This document shows, in pieces, positions 43,988 through 52,845 of a stretch of 64,000 bases of DNA. Positions within the stretch are counted from its first letter, which is position 1. Each line of letters opens with the position of its first letter. A program made the position numbers and the translations under genes. This DNA is from CAJCJE01 sp963818685 (GTDB lineage Bacteria > Actinomycetota > Actinomycetes > Mycobacteriales > Pseudonocardiaceae), in assembly GCA_963818685.1 (NCBI GenBank), contig CAWFTJ010000008.1:796310-860309 (forward strand), given 5' to 3'. Below the pieces are notes generated by a model that was not told where the DNA came from, searched no databases, and saw nothing but the letters and a program-made list of their open reading frames with translations.

Positions 43988-45921
43988 GATGTCCTCTCCT
44001 GGGCGGGCGCGATGTGGAAGGTGAAGTCGAGCGAGCGCCACTCGCCGTCGACAGTGCGACCGTCCGGGGTGGGGCCGGTGTGTGGGACGAACTCGACGAT
44101 CAGGCCGTCCTTGACGCCGAACACGGTGTCCGAGTCGAGGTAGTCGCCGCCTGCCACGAACAGCTGGGTGATCAGCTTCTGGTAGCCGGGCGCCATGATC
44201 ATGAAGTGCACGTGCGGCGCGCGGTACGGATGCCGGCCGACCGCGTCGAGCAGCCGGCCGACCGGGCCGTCGGCCGGGATCGGGTAGGCGGAAGGCAGGA
44301 TCGACCAGAACCGCAGGCCGCCGTCGTCGTCCGCGGTGAACCGGGCGCGCAGCACAGGGCCGTCCGGGTCGGGCAACTGCACGTCATAGAATCCGTCCTC
44401 ATTGGACTGCCACACGTCCACGACCGCGCCGGCGATGGGATTGCCGTCCGGGTCGGTGATGCGCGCGGTCACGTACAGCGGTGTGCCGGCGAGGCCGCCC
44501 GCGATGTCCGCGCCCAGTTCCGCGCTTGGCGGACCCTCCACATAGAACGGTCCGAGTACCGCGGAGGGCGTGGTGTCCGGGCTGCGCGAGTTGGTGAGCG
44601 CGTCAACCACGCTGGACACGCCGAGCGTGTCGGACAGCAGCACGAACTCCTGACGGGTGGGCGTCGCGATCTGCCCGGTCCTGGTGAGGAAGTCGATGGC
44701 GCAGGCCCATTCCCGCTCGGTGAGGTCGTTGTCGATCGCATAGCCGTGCAGGGTGCGGACGAGGTTGGCCAGCAGTTCGCGCACGCGCGGATCAGGGGTG
44801 TTCGCGAAGCTGGCGACCACCTCGGCGGTCAGCCAGGCCAGGTCGGGCACCGGCTTGCGGGCCGAGGCCGGGCGGTCGCCGTGCCAGGCGGCGCGGAGCA
44901 GCTCGGCCAGGCCGGCCTCGGTGATCTCGCGCGGGTTCGGGTAGGGACGGGCCGAGGCGAGCGCGGCGACCCTGGGCAGCTCCTGCTCGGATAGGCCGAG
45001 CGCGCGCAGCGAGGTCGGCGCTGGCAGCGACGAGATCAGGTCGAAAACGCCGGCCGGCGCGTCCGGCACACCGAGCGCGTCCGCGATGCGGCGCATGGCC
45101 TCCGGTGCCGCAGCTGCGTTGTAGGCCATCGTGTGCGGCAGCAGCACGGCGTGCGTTGCCGCGTGCGGCAGGTTGAACGAGCCGCCGACGGTGTGCGCGA
45201 GCTTGTGCTGCAACGCCATGCCGACACTGCCAAGGCAGATACCGGCCAGCCAGGCGCCGTGCAGCAGTTCCGCGCGCGCGTCCGGATCGGTCGGGCGTTG
45301 CGCGATGACCGGCAGTGCGGCGGCGATGCGCTTGATCGCGTCCAGCGCGAGCAGGTCGGTGACCGGGTTCGCCTGGATCGAGTAGAGCGCCTCGACCGCG
45401 TGCGCGAGCGCGTTGATCCCGCTGGTCACCGACATCTCCAACGGCAGGTACCTGCTCAGCTCGACGTCGTAGATGACCGTTTCCGGCAGTACGGCAGGCG
45501 AGGTGAGGGTGGTCTTGACGCCGTTCTCGGTCTGGCCGAGCACCGCGGTCACCTCGGAACCGGCATAGGTCGTTGGCAGCACGACCTGCGGCAGGTCGGT
45601 GCGCAGCGCGAGCGCCTTGCCCAGCCCGACCGTTGACCCGCCGCCGATCGCGACAAGGCAGTCCGCGTCAACGTCCTTGAGCAGTCGCAACGCCTTCTCG
45701 GTCACCTCGACCGGAGTGTGCATGGCGGGCGCGTCGAAATGGCCGACCAGGAGATCGCCGAGCGCCCCGCGGGCCTGCTGGGCCGCGGCCGACACGGCGG
45801 GTCCGGCGAGCAGCAGCACCCGGCTCGCGTTGCACCGCAGCACCTCATCGCGCAGTCGCGCCGCCGTCCCGCTGCCGAAGATCACCCTGGCCGGTGTGGC
45901 CGAGTATTCGAAGCTCTCCAT
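43984..45921 (-). CDS. Bifunctional maleylacetate reductase / hydroxyquinol 1,2-dioxygenase fusion
   Basis: 645 residues joining two consecutive pathway enzymes. Residues 1-352 are an iron-alcohol-dehydrogenase-type maleylacetate reductase (VAIGGGSTVGLGKALALRTD for NAD binding, LPTTYAGSEVTAVLGQTENG, and the His-rich HKLAHTVGGSFNLPHAATHA). Residues ~360-645 are an intradiol dioxygenase with likely iron ligands Tyr512 (DGFYDVQ), Tyr546 (SAYPIPADGP), His570 and His572 (YRAPHVHFMI). The dioxygenase opens hydroxyquinol to maleylacetate, which the reductase turns into 3-oxoadipate with NAD(P)H. There is practically no linker (RPASARKPVP). Domain order is opposite to reaction order. Both active sites look intact. 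Confidence 0.92.
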   Translation of the reverse strand: MESFEYSATPARVIFGSGTAARLRDEVLRCNASRVLLLAGPAVSAAAQQARGALGDLLVGHFDAPAMHTPVEVTEKALRLLKDVDADCLVAIGGGSTVGLGKALALRTDLPQVVLPTTYAGSEVTAVLGQTENGVKTTLTSPAVLPETVIYDVELSRYLPLEMSVTSGINALAHAVEALYSIQANPVTDLLALDAIKRIAAALPVIAQRPTDPDARAELLHGAWLAGICLGSVGMALQHKLAHTVGGSFNLPHAATHAVLLPHTMAYNAAAAPEAMRRIADALGVPDAPAGVFDLISSLPAPTSLRALGLSEQELPRVAALASARPYPNPREITEAGLAELLRAAWHGDRPASARKPVPDLAWLTAEVVASFANTPDPRVRELLANLVRTLHGYAIDNDLTEREWACAIDFLTRTGQIATPTRQEFVLLSDTLGVSSVVDALTNSRSPDTTPSAVLGPFYVEGPPSAELGADIAGGLAGTPLYVTARITDPDGNPIAGAVVDVWQSNEDGFYDVQLPDPDGPVLRARFTADDDGGLRFWSILPSAYPIPADGPVGRLLDAVGRHPYRAPHVHFMIMAPGYQKLITQLFVAGGDYLDSDTVFGVKDGLIVEFVPHTGPTPDGRTVDGEWRSLDFTFHIAPAQERTS

Positions 45922-46039
45922 CGCGTCGCACCCCTGTGCAGATGAGGACCCGCTGACCGATCAGTATCGGCGCCAGATGGTTCGATCCTCCTGCACGTGC
46001 GCGGCGTCCGCCTGCACGAAACGCGCACCCGCGGGATGG

Positions 46040-46936
46040 TCAGCCGGCGCGGCGCAGCGCGGCGGGAGTGGTGCCGAGGCGGGCGCGCAGCACCCGGGTG
46101 AGGTGCTCCTGGTGCGAGAACCCGCAGCTGACCGCGATGTCCGCGATCGGAAGCGAACTGGTGCGCAGCAGCCGCGCTGCCGCGTCCACGCGCAGGCCGA
46201 GCAGGTACTGATGCGGTGCCGTGCCCGTGCTGACCTTGAACCGGCGGGCGAACTGGCTCACGCTCAACCCGGCCGCCGAGGCGAGTTCGGCCAGGCTCAA
46301 CGGCTCGGCCAGCCGCGCGTGCATCAGCTCCCGGACCGCGTCGAGTTCTCGCGTGCCGAGCCCGGAGCGGGGCGGTTCGGGTGTTCGCATGCCGTGCCGG
46401 TGCGCGAGGTGCGCGGCGAGCAGTCCGCCGACATGGTCGACGTAGGTGCGCGCGCCGGGCGGCCGGTCGCGCAGCACGCCGTCCAGGGCGAGGGTGAGCT
46501 GTTCCAACAGCGGATCGGCGACACCGAACTCCTCGGCCAGCCGCACCGGCCGGTCGGCCTCGATCGCGGCCTGGAGTTGCTCGTCGGCCAGGTAGACGTG
46601 CACGGTGTCCAGGGCGCCGCCGAGTTCGACGGTCAGGTCGCTGCCCGCCGGGTGCAGGAACAGTCCTCCAGCCGGAATCCGGCAGGAGGAGGTGAGCCCG
46701 CCGTGTCCTCTGCGAACGGTGACAGGGCCGTTGAGATGCAGGATCAGCAGGTGGGTCCTGGCCGGGTCGAAGCTGGCCCGGTAGGGCGCCTCGCGCTGGG
46801 TCGACACGTACATTCCGGGCCAGCCCAGCCCCGCGGACGTCCGCGCCGGTCGAATCCACGGCTGGCGCAGGATGCCGTTGGTGTCACGCAGTCCGAGTTC
46901 CGGCAACCGTGCTCTCCTGACATCGCCGTCGGGCAC
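46040..46936 (-). CDS. AraC-family transcriptional regulator
   Basis: 298 residues: a cupin-like ligand domain (PARTHLLILHLNGPVTVRRG, RIPAGGLFLHPAGSDL) and a C-terminal double helix-turn-helix (EPLSLAELASAAGLSVSQFA, RRFKVSTGTAPHQYLLGLRV, DIAVSCGFSHQEHLTRVLRA). It lies upstream of and in the same direction as the hydroxyquinol genes, so it is their likely activator. The start is unclear: GTG at 46936, or a TTG at 46906 that has AGGAGA in front. Confidence 0.88.
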   Translation of the reverse strand: MPDGDVRRARLPELGLRDTNGILRQPWIRPARTSAGLGWPGMYVSTQREAPYRASFDPARTHLLILHLNGPVTVRRGHGGLTSSCRIPAGGLFLHPAGSDLTVELGGALDTVHVYLADEQLQAAIEADRPVRLAEEFGVADPLLEQLTLALDGVLRDRPPGARTYVDHVGGLLAAHLAHRHGMRTPEPPRSGLGTRELDAVRELMHARLAEPLSLAELASAAGLSVSQFARRFKVSTGTAPHQYLLGLRVDAAARLLRTSSLPIADIAVSCGFSHQEHLTRVLRARLGTTPAALRRAG

Positions 46937-46976
46937 TGGAGTCCATGGTAATCGCGGCGGCGGACGTCACGGTGAA

Positions 46977-47525
46977 TCAGACGTCCACCCGGTCGCCGCT
47001 GCGGCGGTAGACACCGTCGCTGCGGTGCAGCAACCGCTCGTCGACCAGGTGCCTGCGCAGGGTCACGTGGTCGACCGCGCCGCCGTCGGCGAGACCGGCG
47101 AGGATCTCGTTCACTCGGGTTTCCGGGTAGTCCACGCCCGGTTCGAAGGACTGGGCGAGGTGTTCCAGCACGAGCAGCCGGCGACCGCGCTGTGCCGGCA
47201 GGCCGACAAGACGGCCGCCCCGGACGAACGTGCCGACCGTCGCGGCCACCTTCGGATCGGTGTACCCGTGATCCTCGACCGAGCGCGGCGTCGCACCCTT
47301 GCGCGCCACCTCGGTGAACACCTCGATCCGCGCGACCCACCGCTCGCCCGCCTGCTCGACGAGCCCGGCCTCGGCCAATCGATGCAGGCCAGCCGCTGCG
47401 TCCCGCACCGTGACGCCGGCCAACTCAGCCGCGTAGGCGGTGCTGTCCGCGCCGAGCACGACGGCCGCGAACACCTTCATCCGGACGGGTTCGGCCAGCA
47501 CCCGGACCAGGGCTTGCGCGTCCAC
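46977..47525 (-). CDS. DUF2087 protein with ArsR-like helix-turn-helix
   Basis: About 182 residues. The N-terminal part (ALVRVLAEPVRMKVFAAVVL, LAGVTVRDAAAGLHRLAEAG) is an ArsR-like winged helix. The C-terminal part (RLLVLEHLAQSFEPGVDYPE, TRVNEILAGLADGGAVDHVT, LRRHLVDERLLHRSDGVYRR) is the DUF2087 domain, found in many regulators. The GTG at 47525 matches the usual family start; a GTG at 47561 would add 12 residues. Target unknown. Confidence 0.8.
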   Translation of the reverse strand: MDAQALVRVLAEPVRMKVFAAVVLGADSTAYAAELAGVTVRDAAAGLHRLAEAGLVEQAGERWVARIEVFTEVARKGATPRSVEDHGYTDPKVAATVGTFVRGGRLVGLPAQRGRRLLVLEHLAQSFEPGVDYPETRVNEILAGLADGGAVDHVTLRRHLVDERLLHRSDGVYRRSGDRVDV

Positions 47526-47740
47526 CCGGCGACCGTACCGCGCGGCATCGGCGCGCAGCACCGAATTCGGCTCGGCCAGGTTCGAAATAGGCCGCGACCA
47601 GCTCGATTTGTCGCCAGAAGGGATGACACCCGACCGGTAACGCTTAGCACGATCGGGCGAGTTGAGCGCTTTTCGCGTCAGAACCGCCTAACACCTCCGG
47701 TCTCAATGTCGACACCGCGAACGACAGGAGGGGTGAGCAC

Positions 47741-48142
47741 ATGACCACCAACACCATCCACCACGAACAGGTCGCTGCCCTGCAGGGTGCCACCGAGCCG
47801 GTCCACACCCGCTGGTCCTACCGGGATGACGAGCCGTTCGCGGTCACCGTCGCCTTCTGCACGGAACGCGGCCAGTGGATCGAGTGGGTCTTCTCCCGCG
47901 ACCTGCTGATCGCCGGCCTCGACGCCCCCGCAGGCCTCGGCGATGTGCGCTTCCGGCCCGACGACGAGGACGACGAACTGCTGCTGCTGGAGATCTCCTC
48001 GCCAAGCGGCAACGCGGTCTTCGAACTCGGCCGCGACGCCACAGAGGAATTCCTGCACACCACCCTCGAACTGGTGCCGGCCGGCACCGAGAGCGCCTAT
48101 TTCGACGTCGACCGGCTGATCGAGGAGATCAGCGGCGTCTGA
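47741..48142 (+). CDS. SsgA/SsgB-like sporulation and cell-division protein
   Basis: 133 residues matching the SsgA-like family, which guides septum placement and peptidoglycan remodelling in sporulating actinomycetes. Conserved stretches: TRWSYRDDEPFAVTVAFCTE, WIEWVFSRDLLIAGLDAPAG, FELGRDATEEFLHTTLELVP and the C-terminal FDVDRLIEEI. An excellent ribosome site (AGGAGGGG) precedes the ATG. It stands alone between divergent and convergent neighbours and supports assignment of the DNA to a filamentous actinomycete. Confidence 0.9.
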   Translation: MTTNTIHHEQVAALQGATEPVHTRWSYRDDEPFAVTVAFCTERGQWIEWVFSRDLLIAGLDAPAGLGDVRFRPDDEDDELLLLEISSPSGNAVFELGRDATEEFLHTTLELVPAGTESAYFDVDRLIEEISGV

Positions 48143-48154
48143 CCTGTCGCCTCC

Positions 48155-48215
48155 GGCGAAAGCCCCCCGGCGAAAGGCACAGGCCGCCTTCGGCGAAAGG
48201 CACAGCCGGCCTCCC
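48155..48215. repeat. Imperfect tandem repeats with CGGCGAAAG core
   Basis: Three copies of CGGCGAAAG occur in 45 bp after the SsgA-like gene; the last two are part of ~23-bp units reading CGGCGAAAGGCACAG plus GC. They are non-coding and could form a structured 3' end, but no clear function is visible. Confidence 0.5.
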
Positions 48216-48223
48216 ACACCGCC

Positions 48224-48254
48224 GCTGCCCGGGTCGTCTCACGATCCGGGCAGC
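48224..48254. terminator. Hairpin between convergent SsgA-like and matB genes
   Basis: GCTGCCCGG pairs with CCGGGCAGC across a 13-base loop. It overlaps the end of matB and follows the SsgA-like gene, so it may terminate both convergent transcripts. Confidence 0.55.
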
Positions 48255-49642
48255 ATCTTCTTCTGCACCTTGCCCATCGCATTGCGCGGCAAAGCGTCCA
48301 CCAGGTGCACCTGGCGCGGCCGCTTGTGGATCGACAGCTCCCTGGCCACGAACTCGGTCAGCTCCGCGCCACTCACCCCGTCCGCCACCACGAACGCGGT
48401 GACCTGCTGGCCAAGATCCGGATGCGGCGTGCCGATCACCGCCGCCTCACGCACGCCGGGATGGCCGAGCAGCACATCCTCCACCTCGCCAGCGCCGATC
48501 CGGTAACCGCCGCTCTTGATCAGGTCGGTCGACGCGCGGCCGACGATCCGATGCCAGCCGTCCGGACCGATCCTGGCCACGTCACCGGTCTTGAACCAGC
48601 CGTCGTCCGTGCGCGTCGCCGCGGTCGCGTCCGGCCTGCCAAGGTAGTCCACGAACAACGTCGGGCCGCACACCTGCAACTCGCCAACCATGTCCGCCTC
48701 GGTCAGCACAGCGCCGTCCTCCCCCACCAACCTGGTCCGGACCCCGCGCACGGGCAACCCGACCTGACCTGACCTGCGCTCGCCGTCCGCCCTGCCGCTC
48801 ACCGTGATCAGCGTCTCGGTCATGCCGTAGCGCTCCACCGGCGGCCGCCCGGTCAGTTCGGCAAGCCGCTCGAACACCGGCACCGGCAACCCCGCGCTGC
48901 CCGACACCAGCAACCGGGCCCCGGCCAAAGCCCGCGCCGCCGATTCGTCGGCCACCACCCGCGACCACACCGTCGGCACGCCGAAATACAGCGTGCCGCC
49001 CGCCGCCGCATACCCCTCCGGTGTCGGTCGGCGGGTGTGCACCAGCCGCGACCCGACCCGCAACGCACCCAGCACGCCCAACACGAGGCCGTGCACGTGG
49101 AACAGCGGCAAACCGTGAGCGAGCACGTCATCCGGCGCCCACGACCAGGCGTCCGCCAACGCGTCCAGGTCCGCTGCGATGGCCGCGCGGGACAGCCGCA
49201 CGCCCTTGGGCGCACCGGTCGTGCCGCTGGTGTAGAGGATCAACGCCACCGAATCGTCGGCCGGCTCCGGATACGACGTCGCCGACCGCGCCGTGATGTC
49301 GATGGGCACCACGGCGACGCCGTCGTCGGCCGGGAAGCTGCCCTCCGCGTCCAGCACCAGGGTCGCGCCGGAATCGGTGAGCAGGTGCCGGCGTTCGGCA
49401 GGCCCGGAATCCGGCGGCATCGGCACCACCGGCACCCCGGCCAGCAGCGCACCCACCACCCCGACCACCGTGCCGGCACTCGCGGTCGCCGAGATCGCCA
49501 CCACCGGCGCGCCGGCGATCCGATCTGCGACGGCGGTGGCCGCGCCGAGCAGTCCGGACGCGGATAACGGGACGCCGTCCACCCGGACCAGATCGGCCGG
49601 GTCGCCGAACACGCCACGCAACGCGGGCAACAGATCGCTCAT
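48239..49642 (-). CDS. matB: Malonyl-CoA synthetase MatB (acyl-CoA ligase)
   Basis: 467 residues. AMP-binding motif ILYTSGTTGAPKGVRLSRAA, core PLFHVHGLVLGVLGALR, VERYGMTETLITVSGRADGE, GWFKTGDVARIGPDGWHRIV, and the catalytic lysine near RNAMGKVQKKMLPGS. The pattern closely follows Streptomyces MatB, which makes malonyl-CoA or methylmalonyl-CoA from the free diacid, CoA and ATP; these can feed polyketide synthesis. ATG 49642 is chosen because the conserved protein begins MSDLLPALRGVFGDPADLV. Another short-chain acyl-CoA ligase role cannot be excluded. Confidence 0.82.
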   Translation of the reverse strand: MSDLLPALRGVFGDPADLVRVDGVPLSASGLLGAATAVADRIAGAPVVAISATASAGTVVGVVGALLAGVPVVPMPPDSGPAERRHLLTDSGATLVLDAEGSFPADDGVAVVPIDITARSATSYPEPADDSVALILYTSGTTGAPKGVRLSRAAIAADLDALADAWSWAPDDVLAHGLPLFHVHGLVLGVLGALRVGSRLVHTRRPTPEGYAAAGGTLYFGVPTVWSRVVADESAARALAGARLLVSGSAGLPVPVFERLAELTGRPPVERYGMTETLITVSGRADGERRSGQVGLPVRGVRTRLVGEDGAVLTEADMVGELQVCGPTLFVDYLGRPDATAATRTDDGWFKTGDVARIGPDGWHRIVGRASTDLIKSGGYRIGAGEVEDVLLGHPGVREAAVIGTPHPDLGQQVTAFVVADGVSGAELTEFVARELSIHKRPRQVHLVDALPRNAMGKVQKKMLPGS

Positions 49643-49834
49643 GGCGACAACGTAGTCCCCTGGTGGCGATTTACGCGATCCATCGCGAAAACGTTGAACC
49701 GTAACGATTTCGCGCGCGGTCGAGATTGCACTGTCCTTTTTCACATCCGCCGGCAACGGTAGTCCCTGCCGGCACAAACGCTGGTTCGGCGTGGTCGTAA
49801 ACTGTGGCCCTTCACGCGAGGAGGGGATTTGCTC

Positions 49835-49984
49835 GTGCCACAGGAAGATGACAAGGACGTCGACGCACAGCCGACCGGGCGCCACGCCCGCAAGGACGGC
49901 AGCGGTCCTGACCCGTTGATCGACCTCAACCGGGATCCGACGCCGGGTGTCGCAGACCACGCCAAGCCCGACACCGACGAGTAA
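49835..49984 (+). CDS. Small acidic hydrophilic protein, unknown
   Basis: A 49-codon frame with an excellent ribosome site (GAGGAGGGG eight bases before GTG). It encodes VPQEDDKDVDAQPTGRHARK and then GSGPDPLIDLNRDPTPG, ending KPDTDE. It is rich in Asp, Pro and Lys with no hydrophobic segment, so it is probably disordered. I do not recognise a family. A TTG two codons earlier is a second possible start. Confidence 0.5.
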   Translation: MPQEDDKDVDAQPTGRHARKDGSGPDPLIDLNRDPTPGVADHAKPDTDE

Positions 49985-50060
49985 GCAACGAGTAGCCGGG
50001 GGCTGGTGTTCGCGGGGTGGGCTGCGGGCACCGGCGTCTTTTCGCTATTGCTGTACCCAA

Positions 50061-50074
50061 GAGTAATTTTACTC
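50061..50074. promoter_or_regulatory. 14-bp palindrome GAGTAATTTTACTC
   Basis: Six-base arms GAGTAA/TTACTC with a TT centre, in an A/T-rich patch 65 bp before the alkaline-phosphatase-like gene. It looks like an operator for the following operon, but no specific regulator can be named. Confidence 0.3.
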
Positions 50075-50138
50075 AGCACTGAAACTACTGTGATACATAA
50101 TTCGTGCTTGGTGGAATCACGCGCGGCACGATGAACGT

Positions 50139-51326
50139 ATGGACCCGCAGTCGGTGCTGCTCCTCCTCCCCCGTTATGGCGAACACGGTGGCGAACACGG
50201 TGGCGGGCGCACCCTCGCCGATCTCGTCCCGGCGCTACTCGCCGCCCAGGGCGTACCGGGTCTGACCAACGGACTCGCGATACCGAGGGCCCGCACCGTG
50301 TGCCTACTGCTCGTCGACGGTCTCGGCTGGCAGCTGCTGCGCCAGCATCCCGAGTGCGCGCCGTTCCTCACCGAGGCGCTCGGCACCAGCGCACCGCTGA
50401 CCGCCGGTTTCCCGGCCACCACGGCGACCAGCGTCGCGTCCGTCGGCACCGGGTTGCCGGCAGGCCGACACGGCATCGTCGGCTACACCTTCGAAATGCC
50501 CGGTCAACCGCTGCTCAACGCGCTGCGCTGGAGCAGCCAACTCGGTCCCCGACAGGACCTGCGCGAGCGGATCGTGCCGGAGCAGGCGCAGCCGGAACCC
50601 ACCATGTTCGAGCGCGCGAAGGCCGATGGCGTGCTGGTGAGCATGGCCGCACCGCTGATTCACCGAGGGTCCGGCCTGACCAGGGCGGTGCTGCGCGGCG
50701 CCCGGTTCGTGCCCTGTCACGCGCTCGGCGACCTGGTCACGGCCGCGGCCGACGCGCTGAACGCGCACGGGCGAGCGTTCTGTTACGCGTATCACGGCGA
50801 TCTCGATGTGCTCGGCCACGCCTACGGCCCTGGTTCGCCCGCATGGTGCGAACAACTGCGCTTCATCGACCGGATGGCCGCGGCGATCGCGGCCGCGCTA
50901 CCAAGCGACGGCCTGCTGGTGGTGACCGCCGATCACGGCATGGTCAGCATGACCGGCGCGGACCGCATCGCCGTCGAGGACCATCCGGAACTGCTCGACG
51001 GCGTGCGTCTGCTCGGCGGTGAGGCACGCGTTCGGCACGTCTACGCCGAGCCGGACGCGACGTCGGATGTGTTGGCGCGCTGGCGATCCCTGCTCGGCGA
51101 GCGCGCCATGGTGCGCACCAGGGAGGAGGCGATCACGGCTGGCTGGTTCGGTCCGACCGTTGCCGAGCACGTCCGGCCGCGCATCGGCGACGTGGTCGCG
51201 GCCATGCTCGGCAGCGCGGGCGTGGTGCGCACCGGAGCCGAGTCGCACGAGGCCGTCATGGTCGGCCAGCACGGCTCGCTCACCGCGATCGAGCAGCAGG
51301 TCCCGCTGATCGTGGTGACCGGGTGA
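50139..51326 (+). CDS. Alkaline-phosphatase-superfamily nucleotide pyrophosphatase/phosphodiesterase
   Basis: 395 residues. The start of the fold is VCLLLVDGLGWQLLRQHPEC (metal Asp), the nucleophile region is FPATTATSVASVGTGLPAGR (Thr after PATT), and later metal ligands are YHGDLDVLGHAYGP, VVTADHGMVS and GQHGSLTAIEQQVPLIVVTG. These are hallmarks of type I phosphodiesterases. No signal peptide is seen. The stop overlaps the GTG of the P-loop gene, opening a three-gene coupled operon. Confidence 0.88.
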   Translation: MDPQSVLLLLPRYGEHGGEHGGGRTLADLVPALLAAQGVPGLTNGLAIPRARTVCLLLVDGLGWQLLRQHPECAPFLTEALGTSAPLTAGFPATTATSVASVGTGLPAGRHGIVGYTFEMPGQPLLNALRWSSQLGPRQDLRERIVPEQAQPEPTMFERAKADGVLVSMAAPLIHRGSGLTRAVLRGARFVPCHALGDLVTAAADALNAHGRAFCYAYHGDLDVLGHAYGPGSPAWCEQLRFIDRMAAAIAAALPSDGLLVVTADHGMVSMTGADRIAVEDHPELLDGVRLLGGEARVRHVYAEPDATSDVLARWRSLLGERAMVRTREEAITAGWFGPTVAEHVRPRIGDVVAAMLGSAGVVRTGAESHEAVMVGQHGSLTAIEQQVPLIVVTG

Positions 51327-51823
51327 CCGCGATCCTGATCACCGGCATGTCCGGCACCGGCAAGTCCACCGTGCTGGCCGCGCTCGCCGATCGCGGCTAC
51401 CCCACCGTCGACACCGATCTCGACGACTGGATCGACGAGACCGGACCCGAGCGGCTCTTACGGCTCGACCGGCTCACGGCCCTGCTGGACGACCACGAGT
51501 CCGCCGGCATGCCGCTGTTCGTCGCCGGCACCGTGGCCAATCAGCGCGCGCTCTACCCGAGGTTCGCCGAGATCGTGCTGCTGAGCGCGCCGCTGCCGGT
51601 CATGATGGCCCGGATAGCCACCCGCGACACCAACCCGTTCGGCCGAACCGAGGACGAGCGAGCGCGGATCATCTCGGACACCGAGGTGATCGAGCCGCTG
51701 CTGCGTGCCTCGGCCACCGTCGAGTTGGACACCCGCGCACCCCTTGCCGAGACCGTCGAACGGTTGGCGCGACTGGCCACCAGGGTGTCGAAGCCCGGTC
51801 GGCAGGGTAGACATAGGAGGTGA
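51323..51823 (+). CDS. P-loop small-molecule kinase-like protein
   Basis: 166 residues with ILITGMSGTGKSTVLAALAD (Walker A GMSGTGKST) and an Asp-rich second strand (YPTVDTDLDDWIDE); RIATRDTNPFGRTEDERARI resembles the lid region of gluconate or shikimate kinases. Likely transfers phosphate to a small substrate, which is unknown. GTG start overlaps the upstream stop; its own stop overlaps the next start. Confidence 0.82.
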   Translation: MTAILITGMSGTGKSTVLAALADRGYPTVDTDLDDWIDETGPERLLRLDRLTALLDDHESAGMPLFVAGTVANQRALYPRFAEIVLLSAPLPVMMARIATRDTNPFGRTEDERARIISDTEVIEPLLRASATVELDTRAPLAETVERLARLATRVSKPGRQGRHRR

Positions 51824-52845
51824 CGACCAACGAAGGCCGGCGGGCCGCCACCCGGATTCGCGCATGGCGCGAGCGGTACGGGTGGTTCGATCATCTCGCG
51901 CGGATGATCGACCGGTACGTGAACAACCACGGCTACCACTTCGCGGCGTCGATCACGTACTTCAGTGTGCTGTCGCTGGTTCCGCTGGTGATGGTGCTGC
52001 TCGCGGCCGCCGGTTTCGTGCTCGGCGGCAACCCGCTGCTGCTCGGCCAATTGCACAACGGCATTCACGCGGTCCTGCCCGGCGCGCTGTGGCCACTGAT
52101 GAACACGTTGGTGGACAACGTGATCGACCACAGCGTGAAGCTGGGCATCCTCGGTCTGGTCGTCGGCCTCTACTCCGGCTGGAACTGGATGAACGCGTTG
52201 CGCGACGCGCTCACCGGCATGTGGGACAAGAGCAAACCCGAACAGCCGCTGCTGCGCACGATCGTCAGGGACCTGATCGCACTGGGCAGCCTGGGGCTCG
52301 CGATCGCCGTGTCGTTCGGCCTTACCGAGGCAGGCACCGCGCTCGGTGGGTTGTTGCTGCGGCTGGTCGGCTGGTCCGGGTTCGGTTGGGCGAACGTGGG
52401 CTTGCAGGTCGCTTCGGTGGTGTTGGCGCTGATCGCGGACTGGCTGGTGTTCTGCTGGGTGCTGACCAAGCTGCCGCGCGAGCCGGTGCCGATGCGCTTC
52501 GCGGTGCGCGGCGCGGCCGGTGCCGCGATCGCCTTCGAGATCCTCAAGCGGGTCGCGAACCTGTACCTGAACGCGCTGGGTCGCTCGCCGACCGGGGTCA
52601 CCTTCGGCTCGCTGGTCGGCCTGCTGGTGTTCGTCTACTTCGTGTCCAGGGTGCTGATCCTGGCCGCCGCGTGGACCGCGACCGCACAGCAGCGACCGGA
52701 GCCGCCCGCCGAACCGATCGTGGTGATGCCCGAGCCGCGTCCGCTGCCGAGCCCGCGTATCGCGCTGAGCCTGGTCGGGCTCGGCGCGCTCGCGGCCCTG
52801 ACGCTGCAACGACTATCCGGCGCCGGCCGCGGCGCCCGCCAGTGA
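51820..52845 (+). CDS. YihY/BrkB-family inner-membrane protein
   Basis: 341 residues with about six membrane helices: FAASITYFSVLSLVPLVMVL (family signature), LGILGLVVGLYSGWNWMNAL, then WLVFCWVLTKLPREP and GSLVGLLVFVYFVSRVLILA. The family was once called ribonuclease BN but that activity is not supported; it is an integral membrane protein of uncertain role. The GTG start overlaps the AGGAGG motif itself, so translation probably relies on coupling to the P-loop gene (GTGA overlap). Confidence 0.88.
   Translation: MTTNEGRRAATRIRAWRERYGWFDHLARMIDRYVNNHGYHFAASITYFSVLSLVPLVMVLLAAAGFVLGGNPLLLGQLHNGIHAVLPGALWPLMNTLVDNVIDHSVKLGILGLVVGLYSGWNWMNALRDALTGMWDKSKPEQPLLRTIVRDLIALGSLGLAIAVSFGLTEAGTALGGLLLRLVGWSGFGWANVGLQVASVVLALIADWLVFCWVLTKLPREPVPMRFAVRGAAGAAIAFEILKRVANLYLNALGRSPTGVTFGSLVGLLVFVYFVSRVLILAAAWTATAQQRPEPPAEPIVVMPEPRPLPSPRIALSLVGLGALAALTLQRLSGAGRGARQ

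Noticed and set aside
48155..48215. CGGCGAAAG repeats as a CRISPR array
   Set aside because: Only three short imperfect units, no spacers of constant length and no cas genes.
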